The notes: generated by a model from the sequence alone, not told the origin. 64,000 bases of DNA from Candidatus Melainabacteria bacterium (GCA_003258725.1 QHMG01000005.1:124001-188000); one strand, 5' to 3'. Shown: positions 23,385-32,588, counted from the stretch's first letter. A program made the numbers and translations.

Positions 23385-25973
23385 ATGTTAAAAGGAAACG
23401 AAATTAGAAAACTTTATTTAGACTTTTTCAAGGACAAGCACCAACATACTATTGTTGAAAGTTCGTCACTTGTTCCTGATAACCCAACAGTATTGCTTAC
23501 AACTGCTGGCATGTTACAATTTTTGCCGATATTCTTAGGTATCGTAAAATCACCTTACGACCCTGCTCGTGCAACTTCTTGTCAAAAATGCGCTCGTGCG
23601 GGCGGTAAAGATTCGGATATCGAAAACGTAGGAAGAACTCCTCGCCATCACACATTCTTCGAAATGTTAGGAAACTTCTCTTTTGGTGATTATTACAAAA
23701 AAGAAATTATTCCTTGGGCATGGGATTTCGTTACAAATGTTTTAAAATTAGACAAAGACAGACTTTGGATTACAATTTTTGAAACAGATGATGAAGCCTA
23801 TGACATTTGGCGCAGTGTTGGGGTTGCACCAGAACGTATCAAACGCAAAGGCAAAAAAGATAACTTTTGGGGACCTCCTGGTGCTTCTGGGTCTTGCGGT
23901 CCTTGCTCTGAAATTCACTATGATTTAGGTGAAGAATACAAATGTGATAACCCAAATTGTGGTATTGATACTTGCGAATGTGACCGCTGGGTTGAAATTT
24001 GGAACTTAGTATTCACAGAATTATATCAAGATGAAGAAGGCAACCAATCTCCATTAGAAAAGAAAAATGTTGATACAGGCATGGGCTTAGAACGTATCGC
24101 TATGGTTTGTCAAGGCGTTGCCTCTACATTTGAAACCGATTTACTTCGTCCAATTTTAGACAAAGTTGTTGAAATGAGTGGTGTACCTTACAAAAAATCA
24201 GACAAAACAGATATTTCTTTAAGAATAATTACAGACCATGCTCGTTGTGTAACCTTCTTGATTAACGACGGCGTTATTCCTGGAAACGAAGGCAGAAGCT
24301 ATGTTTTACGTATGATTTTACGTCGTGCACTTCGTCATGGCAAAATTTTAGGCATGGATTTACCATTCTTATATAAATTAGTTGACGTTGTTGTTGAAAA
24401 TTACGGCGAAGCATACCCTGATTTAATTAAAAACAAGGCTAAAATCGTTGAAACAATAAAGAAAGAGGAAGAACGCTTTAACAAAACTCTTGATAGAGGT
24501 TACAAATTGTTGAACGAATTTATCGACAACAAAAAAGATATCGACGGCGAAAGTGCGTTCAAATTGTATGATACATTTGGTTTCCCATTTGAATTGACAA
24601 AAGAAATTGCAGAAGAAAACGGTTTAAAAGCTGATGAAGAAGGCTTTAAAGCTGCAATGAAGGAGCAAAAAGACCGTGCAAAAGCTGCAACTCAAAAGAT
24701 TTCTGTAACTGGCGATATCAAATATGCAAAAGTTGAAGAAAAAGTTGGCGCTACAAACTTTGTCGGCTATACGGATTTAGAATGTGACGCAAAAATCCTT
24801 GAAACTTTAGACGGTGAAGGTTACGTAGATGTTGTTCTAGACAAAACTCCATTTTACGCAGAATGTGGTGGTCAAGTCGGTGACTCTGGTGTAATTGAAA
24901 ACGAGTCAATGAAATTAGAAGTTTTGACAACATTTAAGGTAAACAAATTGTTTGTTCACCGTTGCGAGCTTGTAAATGGTGAAATTGAAATTGGTGCAAG
25001 TGTTAAAGCAACTGTTGATAAAGAACGCAGAGGACAAATTAAAGTTCACCACACATCTGCTCACTTGTTGCAATCAGCTTTACAGCACGTATTAACAGGT
25101 GATGTACACCAAGCTGGTTCTCAAGTCGAAGAAAACAGAATGAGATTTGACTTTACTTTTGACAGAGCAATGACAGAAAAAGAAATTCAAAAAACTGAAG
25201 ATTTGATGAATGAATGGATTTCAGAAGATATACCTGTCGAAACTAAGGTTATGAACATTGATGAAGCTCGTCAAACAGGTGCAATGGCTTTATTTGGCGA
25301 AAAATACGAGGACGAAGTTAGAGTTGTATCAATCGGCGATATTTCAAAAGAATTTTGTGCAGGTTGTCATGCTTCTCACACAGGTCAATTAAGACTTGCA
25401 AAAATTGTTTCTGAATCTGCAATCGCAGCAGGTACAAGACGTATTGAGGTTGTAGTTGCAAAAGCTGCTTTGAATTATTTGACAGAAAAAGCAAACGCAA
25501 TGGATAAATTGGCAACAAAATTCAAAGCTCACTTTGATGAAGTAGAAACTCGTGTTGACAAACTTATGGAAGAAAACAAAGAGTTGCAAAAAGAACTTAC
25601 AACTGTAAAATCAGCACAAGCTAAGGACAAATTTAAAGAGTTTGCATCAAAGGCACTTGACGTTGCTGGCGGAAAATTGTTCGTACAAAAAATGGAACAA
25701 TTGGATTCAAACGCATTAAAGGAAGGTGTTGAAATGCTTGCAAACAAACTTGGCGAGTCTGTAATTGTTGTGGTTGCTGGCACTTCAATTTTTGTCAAGG
25801 TTTCAGACACATTTGTTAAAAATGGTGTAAACGCAGGCAACATCGTAAAAGAAATTGCTACAGCGACAGAAGGCAAAGGCGGTGGACGTCCACAATTCGC
25901 TCAAGGTGCAGTAAAGAACCTTGATAAGGTTGATGCAGTTCTTGCTGAAATCGAAAATAAATTAAAAGCATAG
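23385..25973 (+). CDS. alaS: Alanyl-tRNA synthetase
   Basis: Class II synthetase, 862 residues from the ATG with GAGGA 6 bases upstream (an in-frame ATG 24 bases earlier lacks a site). Signatures: RKLYLDFFKDKHQHT, TSCQKCARAGGKDSDIENVG and GASGSCGPCSEIHYD in the catalytic domain, KVHHTSAHLLQ in the editing domain, and a C-terminal oligomerisation part. The zinc/editing motif normally written CGGTH reads CAGCH (EFCAGCHASHTGQL): the Cys and His ligands stay but the Gly and Thr are replaced. Terminator follows. Confidence 0.97.
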   Translation: MLKGNEIRKLYLDFFKDKHQHTIVESSSLVPDNPTVLLTTAGMLQFLPIFLGIVKSPYDPARATSCQKCARAGGKDSDIENVGRTPRHHTFFEMLGNFSFGDYYKKEIIPWAWDFVTNVLKLDKDRLWITIFETDDEAYDIWRSVGVAPERIKRKGKKDNFWGPPGASGSCGPCSEIHYDLGEEYKCDNPNCGIDTCECDRWVEIWNLVFTELYQDEEGNQSPLEKKNVDTGMGLERIAMVCQGVASTFETDLLRPILDKVVEMSGVPYKKSDKTDISLRIITDHARCVTFLINDGVIPGNEGRSYVLRMILRRALRHGKILGMDLPFLYKLVDVVVENYGEAYPDLIKNKAKIVETIKKEEERFNKTLDRGYKLLNEFIDNKKDIDGESAFKLYDTFGFPFELTKEIAEENGLKADEEGFKAAMKEQKDRAKAATQKISVTGDIKYAKVEEKVGATNFVGYTDLECDAKILETLDGEGYVDVVLDKTPFYAECGGQVGDSGVIENESMKLEVLTTFKVNKLFVHRCELVNGEIEIGASVKATVDKERRGQIKVHHTSAHLLQSALQHVLTGDVHQAGSQVEENRMRFDFTFDRAMTEKEIQKTEDLMNEWISEDIPVETKVMNIDEARQTGAMALFGEKYEDEVRVVSIGDISKEFCAGCHASHTGQLRLAKIVSESAIAAGTRRIEVVVAKAALNYLTEKANAMDKLATKFKAHFDEVETRVDKLMEENKELQKELTTVKSAQAKDKFKEFASKALDVAGGKLFVQKMEQLDSNALKEGVEMLANKLGESVIVVVAGTSIFVKVSDTFVKNGVNAGNIVKEIATATEGKGGGRPQFAQGAVKNLDKVDAVLAEIENKLKA

Positions 25974-25991
25974 GTTTTTAAATAAAATAAT

Positions 25992-26022
25992 GAAGCGCCG
26001 AAGGCATTGCCTTCGGCGCTTC
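25992..26022. terminator. Bidirectional terminator between alaS and the DtxR-type gene
   Basis: A 14-bp perfect stem (GAAGCGCCGAAGGC) with an ATT loop lies between converging genes. Confidence 0.88.
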
Positions 26023-26038
26023 GCTTATAAAATAAAAA

Positions 26039-26422
26039 TTACAAATTATTATTTTTAACATATTCTTTAATTTTTTTAAACGCAGTCGGAGTGATAATGT
26101 GTTCAATACGACATGCATTAGTTTCGGCTTCATCTTGAGAAAGTTCAAGAACAGAGCTAAAGAATTTGCACAAAGTGTTGTGTTTTAAAATAATTTCTTT
26201 GGCTAATTTGATACCTTCGGCAGTAAGTTCAATTGGTTGGTATCTGCCGTATTTGATGTAGCCTTTTTGCTCAAGGCGTTGAAGGGCTTCTGTAACAGAG
26301 GCTCTAGCAATGCCGAATTTATTTGCGATGTCTATGGCTTTAATATTTGATTTAGCTTCAACAGTTTCGTAAATAAATTCAAGATAGTCTTCTAATGTTG
26401 CTGAAATTTTCAATTTTGCCAT
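26039..26422 (-). CDS. DtxR/MntR-family metal-dependent regulator
   Basis: A 127-residue winged-helix repressor that probably senses Mn(II) or Fe(II). SATLEDYLEFIYETVE matches the MntR N-terminus, followed by the helix-turn-helix (AIDIANKFGIARASVTEALQRLEQKGYI) and the dimerisation part with candidate ligands Cys/His/Glu (CRIEHIITP). I start at MAKLKI because it lies 6 bases after TATAGT, with no ribosome binding site; the frame runs six codons further. It is divergent from dut. The permease at 54530 could be a target but is far away. Confidence 0.88.
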   Translation of the reverse strand: MAKLKISATLEDYLEFIYETVEAKSNIKAIDIANKFGIARASVTEALQRLEQKGYIKYGRYQPIELTAEGIKLAKEIILKHNTLCKFFSSVLELSQDEAETNACRIEHIITPTAFKKIKEYVKNNNL

Positions 26423-26434
26423 AGTGATACTATA
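26423..26434 (-). promoter_or_regulatory. Predicted leaderless promoter of the DtxR/MntR gene
   Basis: TATAGT, six bases (ATCACT), then ATG on the minus strand, with no Shine-Dalgarno sequence. No good -35 is visible. Confidence 0.55.
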
Positions 26435-26487
26435 ACACAAAAGTTTTTATGTTATCATTTTTGTAGGGATAAAAAGGAGATAGGAAA

Positions 26488-26922
26488 ATGATTTTAAAGA
26501 TTGAAAGATTAGCACACAATAAAGTGTTACCAGAATATAAAACAGACGGTGCTGCGGGCATGGATTTATGCGCAGCAATTTCAGAACCTGTAACATTAAA
26601 ACCTTTAGAAAGAAAATTAATTCCAACAGGTTTGAAAATTGAATTAGAACACGGCTATGAAGCGCAAGTACGCCCACGTTCAGGTTTGTCAATAAAACAT
26701 GGAATTACATTAATTAACTGTATTGGCACAATTGATGAGGATTACAGAGGTGAAGTTTGTATTCCGATGGTAAATATTTCAAATGAAGAATACACAATTT
26801 TACCAGATGAAAGAATTGCGCAAATGGTAATTGCAAAATATGAACAAGCAAAAATAGAGGTTGTAACAGAATTGACAGAAACATCACGTGGAGAAGGCGG
26901 TTTTGGTTCAACAGGAAAGTAA
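26488..26922 (+). CDS. dut: dUTP diphosphatase
   Basis: Hydrolyses dUTP to dUMP. The trimeric dUTPase motifs are present in order: AAGMDLCAA (I), RPRSGLSIKHGI (II), GTIDEDYRGEV (III, with catalytic Asp), DERIAQMVI (IV) and the C-terminal RGEGGFGSTG (V). Length 144 is usual. AAGGAG is 9 bases upstream. Divergent from the metalloregulator with a 65-base gap. Confidence 0.96.
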   Translation: MILKIERLAHNKVLPEYKTDGAAGMDLCAAISEPVTLKPLERKLIPTGLKIELEHGYEAQVRPRSGLSIKHGITLINCIGTIDEDYRGEVCIPMVNISNEEYTILPDERIAQMVIAKYEQAKIEVVTELTETSRGEGGFGSTGK

Positions 26923-26943
26923 ATTATAGTCAAAAAGTTTTTT

Positions 26944-26970
26944 GCAGGCGCAAGCGAAGCTTGCGCCTGC
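26944..26970 (+). terminator. dut terminator
   Basis: A 12-bp stem (GCAGGCGCAAGC) with a GAA loop and a trailing ATTTTA. Confidence 0.88.
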
Positions 26971-27129
26971 ATTTTATCTGAAATTATTTTGCAATGTTAT
27001 ATTAACAGTATTGTTATAAATTTTCTTAACAATCTTAAAAAAATAAGTGTAGATTGAGCAATTTTCCATGTTTGTTTGTGTTTAATAGATATCGGTACAG
27101 TAATTTATAATATTTTTAGGGATTAAGGC

Positions 27130-28743
27130 ATGAATATTCAAAATTTATTAAACGTTAATTTTACAGGAAAAGTTGATGGAAACAAAGGTGCAGAAAGAAA
27201 ACCTTATTTAGCACCACAAAAACCTGATACATTTGAAAGAACAACTGAAACTAAAGTTGCTCAGAAAAAAGATAATGTGTTGGATAAAATTGCTAAAATG
27301 TATAACAAAATGACTCCGTTAAAATTGGACAAGGAAAGTTCTGATTTGATGGTGGAGGATAATCTTGATGCAGGTAAAGTCTTATCTTTGTCTAAAGAAA
27401 TGACAATGAGCGACACTAAAAAAATTACATTGAGAAGATGTGCTTACGATAAAGAAAATAACTATGTCATGAAATCGTTAGGTAAAAACGGCTCTACACT
27501 AAGACTTTTAGACAAGGATTTGAATACTTTAGAACAAGAAAATATTCAATTAAAATTTGATGCTAAAGGTAAACCTGTTAGCAAAAAAGTCATGACAAAC
27601 GACTTTAGAACAAATACTTTTAATGAAACAAAATTTGAGTTTTCAAAAGAAGGTTATCCTATGATGACTGAAGCCGTTAAAATTCGTCGTGATAAAAATG
27701 GCAAATTAATCAGAAAAGAAACTTACGAAAAATCTGACGTTGCTGGCATGTTTAATGTTAAATATGAATTTCCAAACGGTAAAACAAGACAAATTTCAAA
27801 AGCAACTGTTGATAAAAAAACAGGTCATACATTAATTGAAAAAGACATGCGTTCTGTTGATATGACAAGAACTCAATTCAGATATGAAGATGACCCTAAA
27901 GGTAACAGAATTGTTGACTATAAAATAACTTCACCAGACGGTAAAGTTTTGATGAAACAATCTCAATCTTTTGAAGTTTTAGGAGAAAACAAATATCGTT
28001 CTTCAAGAAATGATAAATCGTACTTAATTGAATACGATAAAAAAGCTAAAACTTTAAATGTTTTAGACGAACAAAAAAATGATGGCTTCAATATTCCAAT
28101 CAAAAACTTCGTCGTTCCAAAAGGTAAAGACGACAGAAATAATCCGGAAAAAGTAGAAGCAAGTGAACAAAAAATTGTTAATATGTTAAAGAAAATTCCT
28201 GGAGATGAATTACTAAACTTAGCAAACACAACTGTTCAAATTGAAGATATTGATGATAAATTAGGCTCATATTGCAGTCCTGGAATTTATCAAATGGGTG
28301 AAGATATTATGGCATTTTCAACATTAAATGTTTCTGATGATCCATTTGTATTCTTACATGAATTAGGTCATTCTACAGATATGTGCGGTAAATTTGTAGA
28401 TTTAAAATTAAATGAAAAAGGTGAAGCTACAAGTGTAAAACTTTTAAATACACTTCACGAAGACGAAACTTTCAAAAAAACTTATGAAGAAGAAAGACAA
28501 AACTTCTTAAAAGAATTTCCAACAAACGAAAGAAATCACGTTGATTACTTCATCGAACAAGAAGCAGTTGCTGGTCAACCAGATAGAGGTCGTGAAGAAA
28601 CAATTGCAGAAACAAATGCCTTAATGAATACATACCAAACTGTAGATATTTTAGGTATCAGAACTCAATATTTACAACAACACTTCCCAAAAACAATTGC
28701 ATACTTAAGTGAAAAATTAACTCCAACAAAAACTCAAGCATAA
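27130..28743 (+). CDS. Tagged zincin-type metallopeptidase, 537 aa
   Basis: A large protein with a metallopeptidase-like C-terminal domain. HELGH lies at 410-414 and a downstream EETIAE (489-494) could supply the third, gluzincin-type ligand. Residues 60-330 are mainly beta-rich with repeated strand patterns (KKITLRRCAYDKENNYV, KFEFSKEGYPMM). The N-terminus has NFTGK (10-14) and QKPDTFER (30-37), shared with the unrelated gene at 19530. No Sec signal. A role as an exported or host-directed protease is inferred. AGGGA precedes the start. Confidence 0.78.
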   Translation: MNIQNLLNVNFTGKVDGNKGAERKPYLAPQKPDTFERTTETKVAQKKDNVLDKIAKMYNKMTPLKLDKESSDLMVEDNLDAGKVLSLSKEMTMSDTKKITLRRCAYDKENNYVMKSLGKNGSTLRLLDKDLNTLEQENIQLKFDAKGKPVSKKVMTNDFRTNTFNETKFEFSKEGYPMMTEAVKIRRDKNGKLIRKETYEKSDVAGMFNVKYEFPNGKTRQISKATVDKKTGHTLIEKDMRSVDMTRTQFRYEDDPKGNRIVDYKITSPDGKVLMKQSQSFEVLGENKYRSSRNDKSYLIEYDKKAKTLNVLDEQKNDGFNIPIKNFVVPKGKDDRNNPEKVEASEQKIVNMLKKIPGDELLNLANTTVQIEDIDDKLGSYCSPGIYQMGEDIMAFSTLNVSDDPFVFLHELGHSTDMCGKFVDLKLNEKGEATSVKLLNTLHEDETFKKTYEEERQNFLKEFPTNERNHVDYFIEQEAVAGQPDRGREETIAETNALMNTYQTVDILGIRTQYLQQHFPKTIAYLSEKLTPTKTQA

Positions 28744-28766
28744 TGTGAGAAAAGAATAAATACAAA

Positions 28767-28793
28767 AGAGGTGCGAGCTTTGCTCGCACCTCT
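28767..28793 (+). terminator. Terminator of the zincin gene
   Basis: A perfect 12-bp stem (AGAGGTGCGAGC) with a TTT loop and a short T-run. Confidence 0.88.
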
Positions 28794-28852
28794 TTCTATT
28801 AAAACATAATGTTTTGTGCAGAATCTCATTTGTTTTCCGAGTGATGTGACGA

Positions 28853-28874
28853 TGTAGGTCAGGCATTGCCTGAC
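28853..28874. repeat. Short palindromic repeat (second copy of the 13103 element)
   Basis: GTAGGTCAGGCATTGCCTGAC contains the palindrome GTCAGGCATTGCCTGAC. The first 17 bases match 13103-13119 with one difference, which lies in the loop of the palindrome. Confidence 0.55.
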
Positions 28875-28879
28875 AAACC

Positions 28880-30193
28880 CTATTCAAGCGGATTAATCAC
28901 AATGCCCGACAACAATTTTGGATAAAAGTATGTTGATTTTTGAGGCATGCGCTCACCAGCTTCTGAAATTTTTTTTATGTCTTGAATTTTTGGATAAGCC
29001 ATTATGAACGATGCATTTGCTTTACCATCATCAATCATATCAAATGCTTCAGATTCTTGCTTGATGTATAGGATTCCGTCTTGAGCCATTTGTTCTTCTT
29101 GTGTGTAACCAAGTTCTTTTGAGATAATAACCTTGTGCAAAACTATTAAATCTAATGTCTTTAATACGTCTGGAACTTTGTAGTCATCAAGTATTGAGTC
29201 AACATTTTCTCTAAGTTTTAATAGGTAAAATTTACTTACATTTTTTAGGTATAACCCCATTGAAATTCTTTCTTTTGACGATTTTTCGATTTCTTCAAGA
29301 AGTTTTGATTTCATTTCCAATTTATTTTGACTGTCAAAAGAGATTTCTTCAACGTCAAAGTATTTTTTTACTTTTTCAAGTAAATCTGCAGAGTCGATTG
29401 AGCGAGTTAAAATACGGTGAGTCGGGAAGATTAATAAATCGTCTTCAAGATTTGTGAAATAACTCATAACGTAATTCCAAGGCTCGTTGCCTGTTGGTCT
29501 TGAAACTGTTTTTCTCATTTCGTTTCTGTAATTCATGGCTGTTTCGTAACGATGATGACCGTCTGCGATTAAGCATGTTTTGTCACTCAAAACTTTTTCG
29601 ATTAATGATAAAGTCTTTTCGTCGTCAATTTTGTAAACGATGTTTTGTACCCCTAAATCGTCAGTAACGTCAATGAAAGGTTTTTGAGTATAATCAATTG
29701 CCTTTTCAATTTGTTTTTCGGGGTCAGAATATACTAAAAATACTTGAGAAAAGTTAGCTCTGCATTTTTTAGTAAGGTTCAAACGGTCTGCTTTTGGCCC
29801 GCCCATTGTGTATTCGTGTGGCAGAATGTTTTTACTTGCAAAATCTTCAATGCGGTTGCGTGCGATAAAACCTTTGCGTGAAATCTTCTTGCCGTTCTTT
29901 TCGTAATTTTGAATTAAATATAAGATACATGGTTTGTCTGTTTTTACTAAAACTTTCTCGCCAAGCCATTTTTGATAATTTGCAAAAGCAACATTGTAAC
30001 GGTTGTTTTCATCATTTAAATCAGTAGAATTGTTTGCTAAAATTAATTTTACGATGTTGTATTCACTACGTGCTTCAAGCTCATTGCGGTAATCATCAAG
30101 GATTACGTCATAAGGCGGTGCGATAACATCACTCATATTTACCATGTCTTGATTATAAACGATAGCGTTTAATGGCTTAACTTCAATTGTCAT
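28880..30193 (-). CDS. DUF1015-family protein
   Basis: A 437-residue cytoplasmic protein of the DUF1015 family, which has no firmly assigned enzyme activity. Characteristic stretches are VIAPPYDV near the N-terminus, RKGFIARNRIEDF, LPHEYTMGGPKADRL and LIADGHHRYETAMNYRNE with its conserved GHHRYE. The start is at MTIEVKP, with GGGAGG 6 bases upstream; an open frame eight codons longer lacks a site. It stands alone. The His and acidic motif suggests metal or nucleotide binding, which is inference. Confidence 0.88.
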   Translation of the reverse strand: MTIEVKPLNAIVYNQDMVNMSDVIAPPYDVILDDYRNELEARSEYNIVKLILANNSTDLNDENNRYNVAFANYQKWLGEKVLVKTDKPCILYLIQNYEKNGKKISRKGFIARNRIEDFASKNILPHEYTMGGPKADRLNLTKKCRANFSQVFLVYSDPEKQIEKAIDYTQKPFIDVTDDLGVQNIVYKIDDEKTLSLIEKVLSDKTCLIADGHHRYETAMNYRNEMRKTVSRPTGNEPWNYVMSYFTNLEDDLLIFPTHRILTRSIDSADLLEKVKKYFDVEEISFDSQNKLEMKSKLLEEIEKSSKERISMGLYLKNVSKFYLLKLRENVDSILDDYKVPDVLKTLDLIVLHKVIISKELGYTQEEQMAQDGILYIKQESEAFDMIDDGKANASFIMAYPKIQDIKKISEAGERMPQKSTYFYPKLLSGIVINPLE

Positions 30194-30298
30194 ATATTCC
30201 TCCCTAATTTTTTTCAATTATAGCATATTTTTCAACCCATGCCAAATTGAAAACGACTAATCCCGCCACTAAATTTAACAATTTTAAATGGCGCAACA

Positions 30299-30327
30299 AG
30301 AAGGCGCAGGCAAAGCCTGCGCCTTCT
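30299..30327 (-). terminator. Terminator of the 30345-30641 gene
   Basis: A 13-bp perfect stem (AGAAGGCGCAGGC) with an AAA loop, positioned just past the minus-strand stop. Confidence 0.82.
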
Positions 30328-30344
30328 ATATTTAAAAAAATGTT

Positions 30345-30641
30345 TTACTCTCCGTCTTCTGTTGTTGTACTTTTAATGCCATCAGCAAACTTGTCTGCAA
30401 ATTCTTCTAATGCATTAATGAACTTGTTTGCAACAGTTTCTTTGCCGTTTTCCATTTGTTGTACATACTTGTCAAAAGAAGTTGAATCAACTGTAGTTAA
30501 TACAACTTTATCTACAAGATTTTCCTTTTCTTTTTTTATTTCATTTTCACCATGATTTGTGTCAAAGTTCGACTTGTTTTTATTATATTCTTCACTTACT
30601 CTTGATTTAATTTGTGATTGAAATGTTTTTGGAATATCCAT
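30345..30641 (-). CDS. Orphan charged helical protein, 98 aa
   Basis: No family recognised. It is rich in Lys, Glu and Asn, without Cys, and predicted helical (VSEEYNKNKSNF, FINALEEFADKFADGIK). AAGGAG lies 8 bases upstream of the ATG, which supports real translation. No signal peptide. Confidence 0.75.
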   Translation of the reverse strand: MDIPKTFQSQIKSRVSEEYNKNKSNFDTNHGENEIKKEKENLVDKVVLTTVDSTSFDKYVQQMENGKETVANKFINALEEFADKFADGIKSTTTEDGE

Positions 30642-30858
30642 ATATAAACTCCTTAAATTTTACTCTAACAATTTTTTTTATCGACAAATCAAAATTTAAA
30701 CTTTAGAAAAAAAACATGAGTTGTTAACAAATGTGAATAAAAAATTATAAAAGTGCTTATAAAAACACTTTTGTCCGTATTTTTACGTACGTTTTTTATT
30801 GTAAGTGTTTATACGGTCTAAATCCTTGTAAGGCTAAAGAGGTGAGACTTACAAAATT
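30642..30858. other. Intergenic stretch with paired arms, possible structured RNA
   Basis: No gene. A small hairpin AAGTG...CACTT lies near 30752-30771, and ACGTACGT near 30786. TTGTAAGT (30798-30805) can pair with ACTTACAA (30847-30854), enclosing about 40 bases. Together with the following hairpin this could be a small structured transcript or simply 3' untranslated sequence of the OppD-type gene. Confidence 0.4.
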
Positions 30859-30895
30859 AAAAGAGCCTAAGTGACAGTAGCACAAAGGCTCTTTT
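30859..30895. terminator. Long-loop hairpin after the OppD-type gene
   Basis: AAAAGAGCCT and AGGCTCTTTT form a perfect 10-bp stem around a 17-base loop. The symmetric A/T ends would serve either strand. Confidence 0.7.
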
Positions 30896-30927
30896 GAAAA
30901 TATATCTTTAAACACCTTTAATAATAG

Positions 30928-31884
30928 CTAATTCAAGAAACAAGCTGAAAGATGAGTTCTGTTAAGGTGCTTTAAATCTGGAACTTTTTTGTCGCAAAGG
31001 TTTGGAATACAGAATTTGCAACGGTTGTGGAAACGACACCCTTCTATATTGTCCATTATAGAAGGTGGATGACCACTTATGATAGTTAGCTTTTGTTCTC
31101 GGCTACTTGGTATAGATTTTATTAATCCAATCGAATATGGGTGATTAGTGTTGCTGAAAAACTCCTCTGTTGAGGCATTTTCGACTATTCTGCCCGCATA
31201 CATTACAGAAACCTCGTCGGCATTTTCACTAACAAGCGCTAAGTCATGCGTTATTAGTAGAATAGAGGTGTTGTACTCCTTCTTGATGTCCGCCAATAGT
31301 CGCATTATCTGTGCTTGAATGGTTACATCAAGCGCCGTTGTTGGCTCATCGGCAATTATAAGCTCAGCGTTACATGCTAGTGCCATGGCTATAATTGCAC
31401 GTTGCTTCATGCCACCTGAAAACTCGTGTGGATACTGGTTAAAGCGTTCTTTTGCTGAAGGTATTTGAACCATATCTAATGCTTCAAGCGCTTTTTGCTT
31501 TGCATCCTTGCCTCTAAGGTTTTGGTGCAACTTGATTATCTCTAAAAGCTGATTACCAACGGTATACAGCGGATTTAAAGAGGTCATCGGGTCTTGCGGA
31601 ATTAGCGCAATGTGTGACCCACGTACTTCTCGAGTATGCTTGCTATCAAGTTTTAGCATGTCTTTACCCTTGAAAAATATTTCTCCGCTTTTTATTGATG
31701 CTGTTTTGGGCAATAGCTTGATAACACTCATGGCAGTCATGCTCTTTCCGCAACCAGATTCGCCTACAAGTGCATGCATTTCGCCGTTTTTTATGTTTAA
31801 TGAAACATCAAAAAGTGCTTGTCTAAAGCCATCTTCAGTGTTAAACCCTAAATTTAATTTTTTAATTTCCAATATGTTTGACAT
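30928..31884 (-). CDS. OppD/DppD-type peptide ABC transporter ATPase (orphan)
   Basis: ATPase of a dipeptide/oligopeptide importer: Walker A GESGCGKS, Q-loop PQDPMTSLNPL, signature SGGMKQR, Walker B LIIADEPTTALD and the C-terminal oligopeptide-transporter extension with a Cys-rich block (GCRFHNRCKFC). I start at MSNILEIKKL; the longer frame begins in AT-rich sequence. No permease, binding protein or second ATPase is adjacent. Codon choice (more CTA, AGC, ACG) and apparent GC differ from the neighbours, so it may have been acquired separately. Confidence 0.9.
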   Translation of the reverse strand: MSNILEIKKLNLGFNTEDGFRQALFDVSLNIKNGEMHALVGESGCGKSMTAMSVIKLLPKTASIKSGEIFFKGKDMLKLDSKHTREVRGSHIALIPQDPMTSLNPLYTVGNQLLEIIKLHQNLRGKDAKQKALEALDMVQIPSAKERFNQYPHEFSGGMKQRAIIAMALACNAELIIADEPTTALDVTIQAQIMRLLADIKKEYNTSILLITHDLALVSENADEVSVMYAGRIVENASTEEFFSNTNHPYSIGLIKSIPSSREQKLTIISGHPPSIMDNIEGCRFHNRCKFCIPNLCDKKVPDLKHLNRTHLSACFLN

Positions 31885-31944
31885 GTATATATATATTATA
31901 CATGTATATGTGCAAATTTCATCATCTAAATATTTAATATATAA

Positions 31945-31973
31945 AAAGCATGGAACATAAAGTTCCATGCTTT
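31945..31973 (-). terminator. Terminator of the exported coiled-coil gene
   Basis: A 12-bp perfect stem (AAAGCATGGAAC) with an ATAAA loop followed by T-rich sequence on the minus strand. Confidence 0.83.
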
Positions 31974-31995
31974 AAACTAAATCACTAAAAAGCTA

Positions 31996-32445
31996 TTATA
32001 GAACGTTTTTGCCTAAGTTTGCTTTTGCTCTAGTCAATTCTTTAATGCGTTTTTCATTCTTTTTAACTTGTTTTTTCATGTTAGAACGTTCATTTTTGAT
32101 GAATTTGTACTGGTTATCAATGTCTGCATACTTAGCTTTACAAACATTTTGATCTGCACGAATATCTTCTAATGCAGTGTCAATCTTAGCAATTGCGCCT
32201 TGTAAATCAGCATTACCAGTAATAGTTTGAGTCCCAGCAGCATTTGTATCAACATATCCTTGTCCAGATGTTGCTGAAGTTGTCGATACAGCTGATTTTG
32301 TAGAACTAGCCTTTGTTGTATTTGGTACAGAATATGCTGTATCATCAAAATTTAACGGTGTAAATGCATTGCCGTCAGCGAATGCCGGTGCGATTGATAA
32401 TACCAATCCCGCAGAAAGCAATAAGCATGTTTTATTAATTTGCAT
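31996..32445 (-). CDS. Exported coiled-coil protein, 149 aa
   Basis: A Sec signal peptide (LLLSAGLVLSIAPAFA, cleavage after AFA) leads a Ser/Thr-rich linker (TKASSTKSAVSTTSATSG) and a C-terminal coiled coil of about 70 residues ending in basic repeats (MKKQVKKNEKRIKELTRAK). It is probably periplasmic. Function unknown. AAGGAG is 8 bases upstream of the ATG. Confidence 0.82.
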   Translation of the reverse strand: MQINKTCLLLSAGLVLSIAPAFADGNAFTPLNFDDTAYSVPNTTKASSTKSAVSTTSATSGQGYVDTNAAGTQTITGNADLQGAIAKIDTALEDIRADQNVCKAKYADIDNQYKFIKNERSNMKKQVKKNEKRIKELTRAKANLGKNVL

Positions 32446-32588
32446 GTCATATCTCCTTATATATATTCATGTAATTAGATAAAAATAGTTTAATTGAGAA
32501 CAACTAAAAAAGAAAATAGTTAATATAACTTAATATAAATTCTAAACGCTAATTTTTTAAAAATTAAGATATTATTGGTTTTTAGCCT

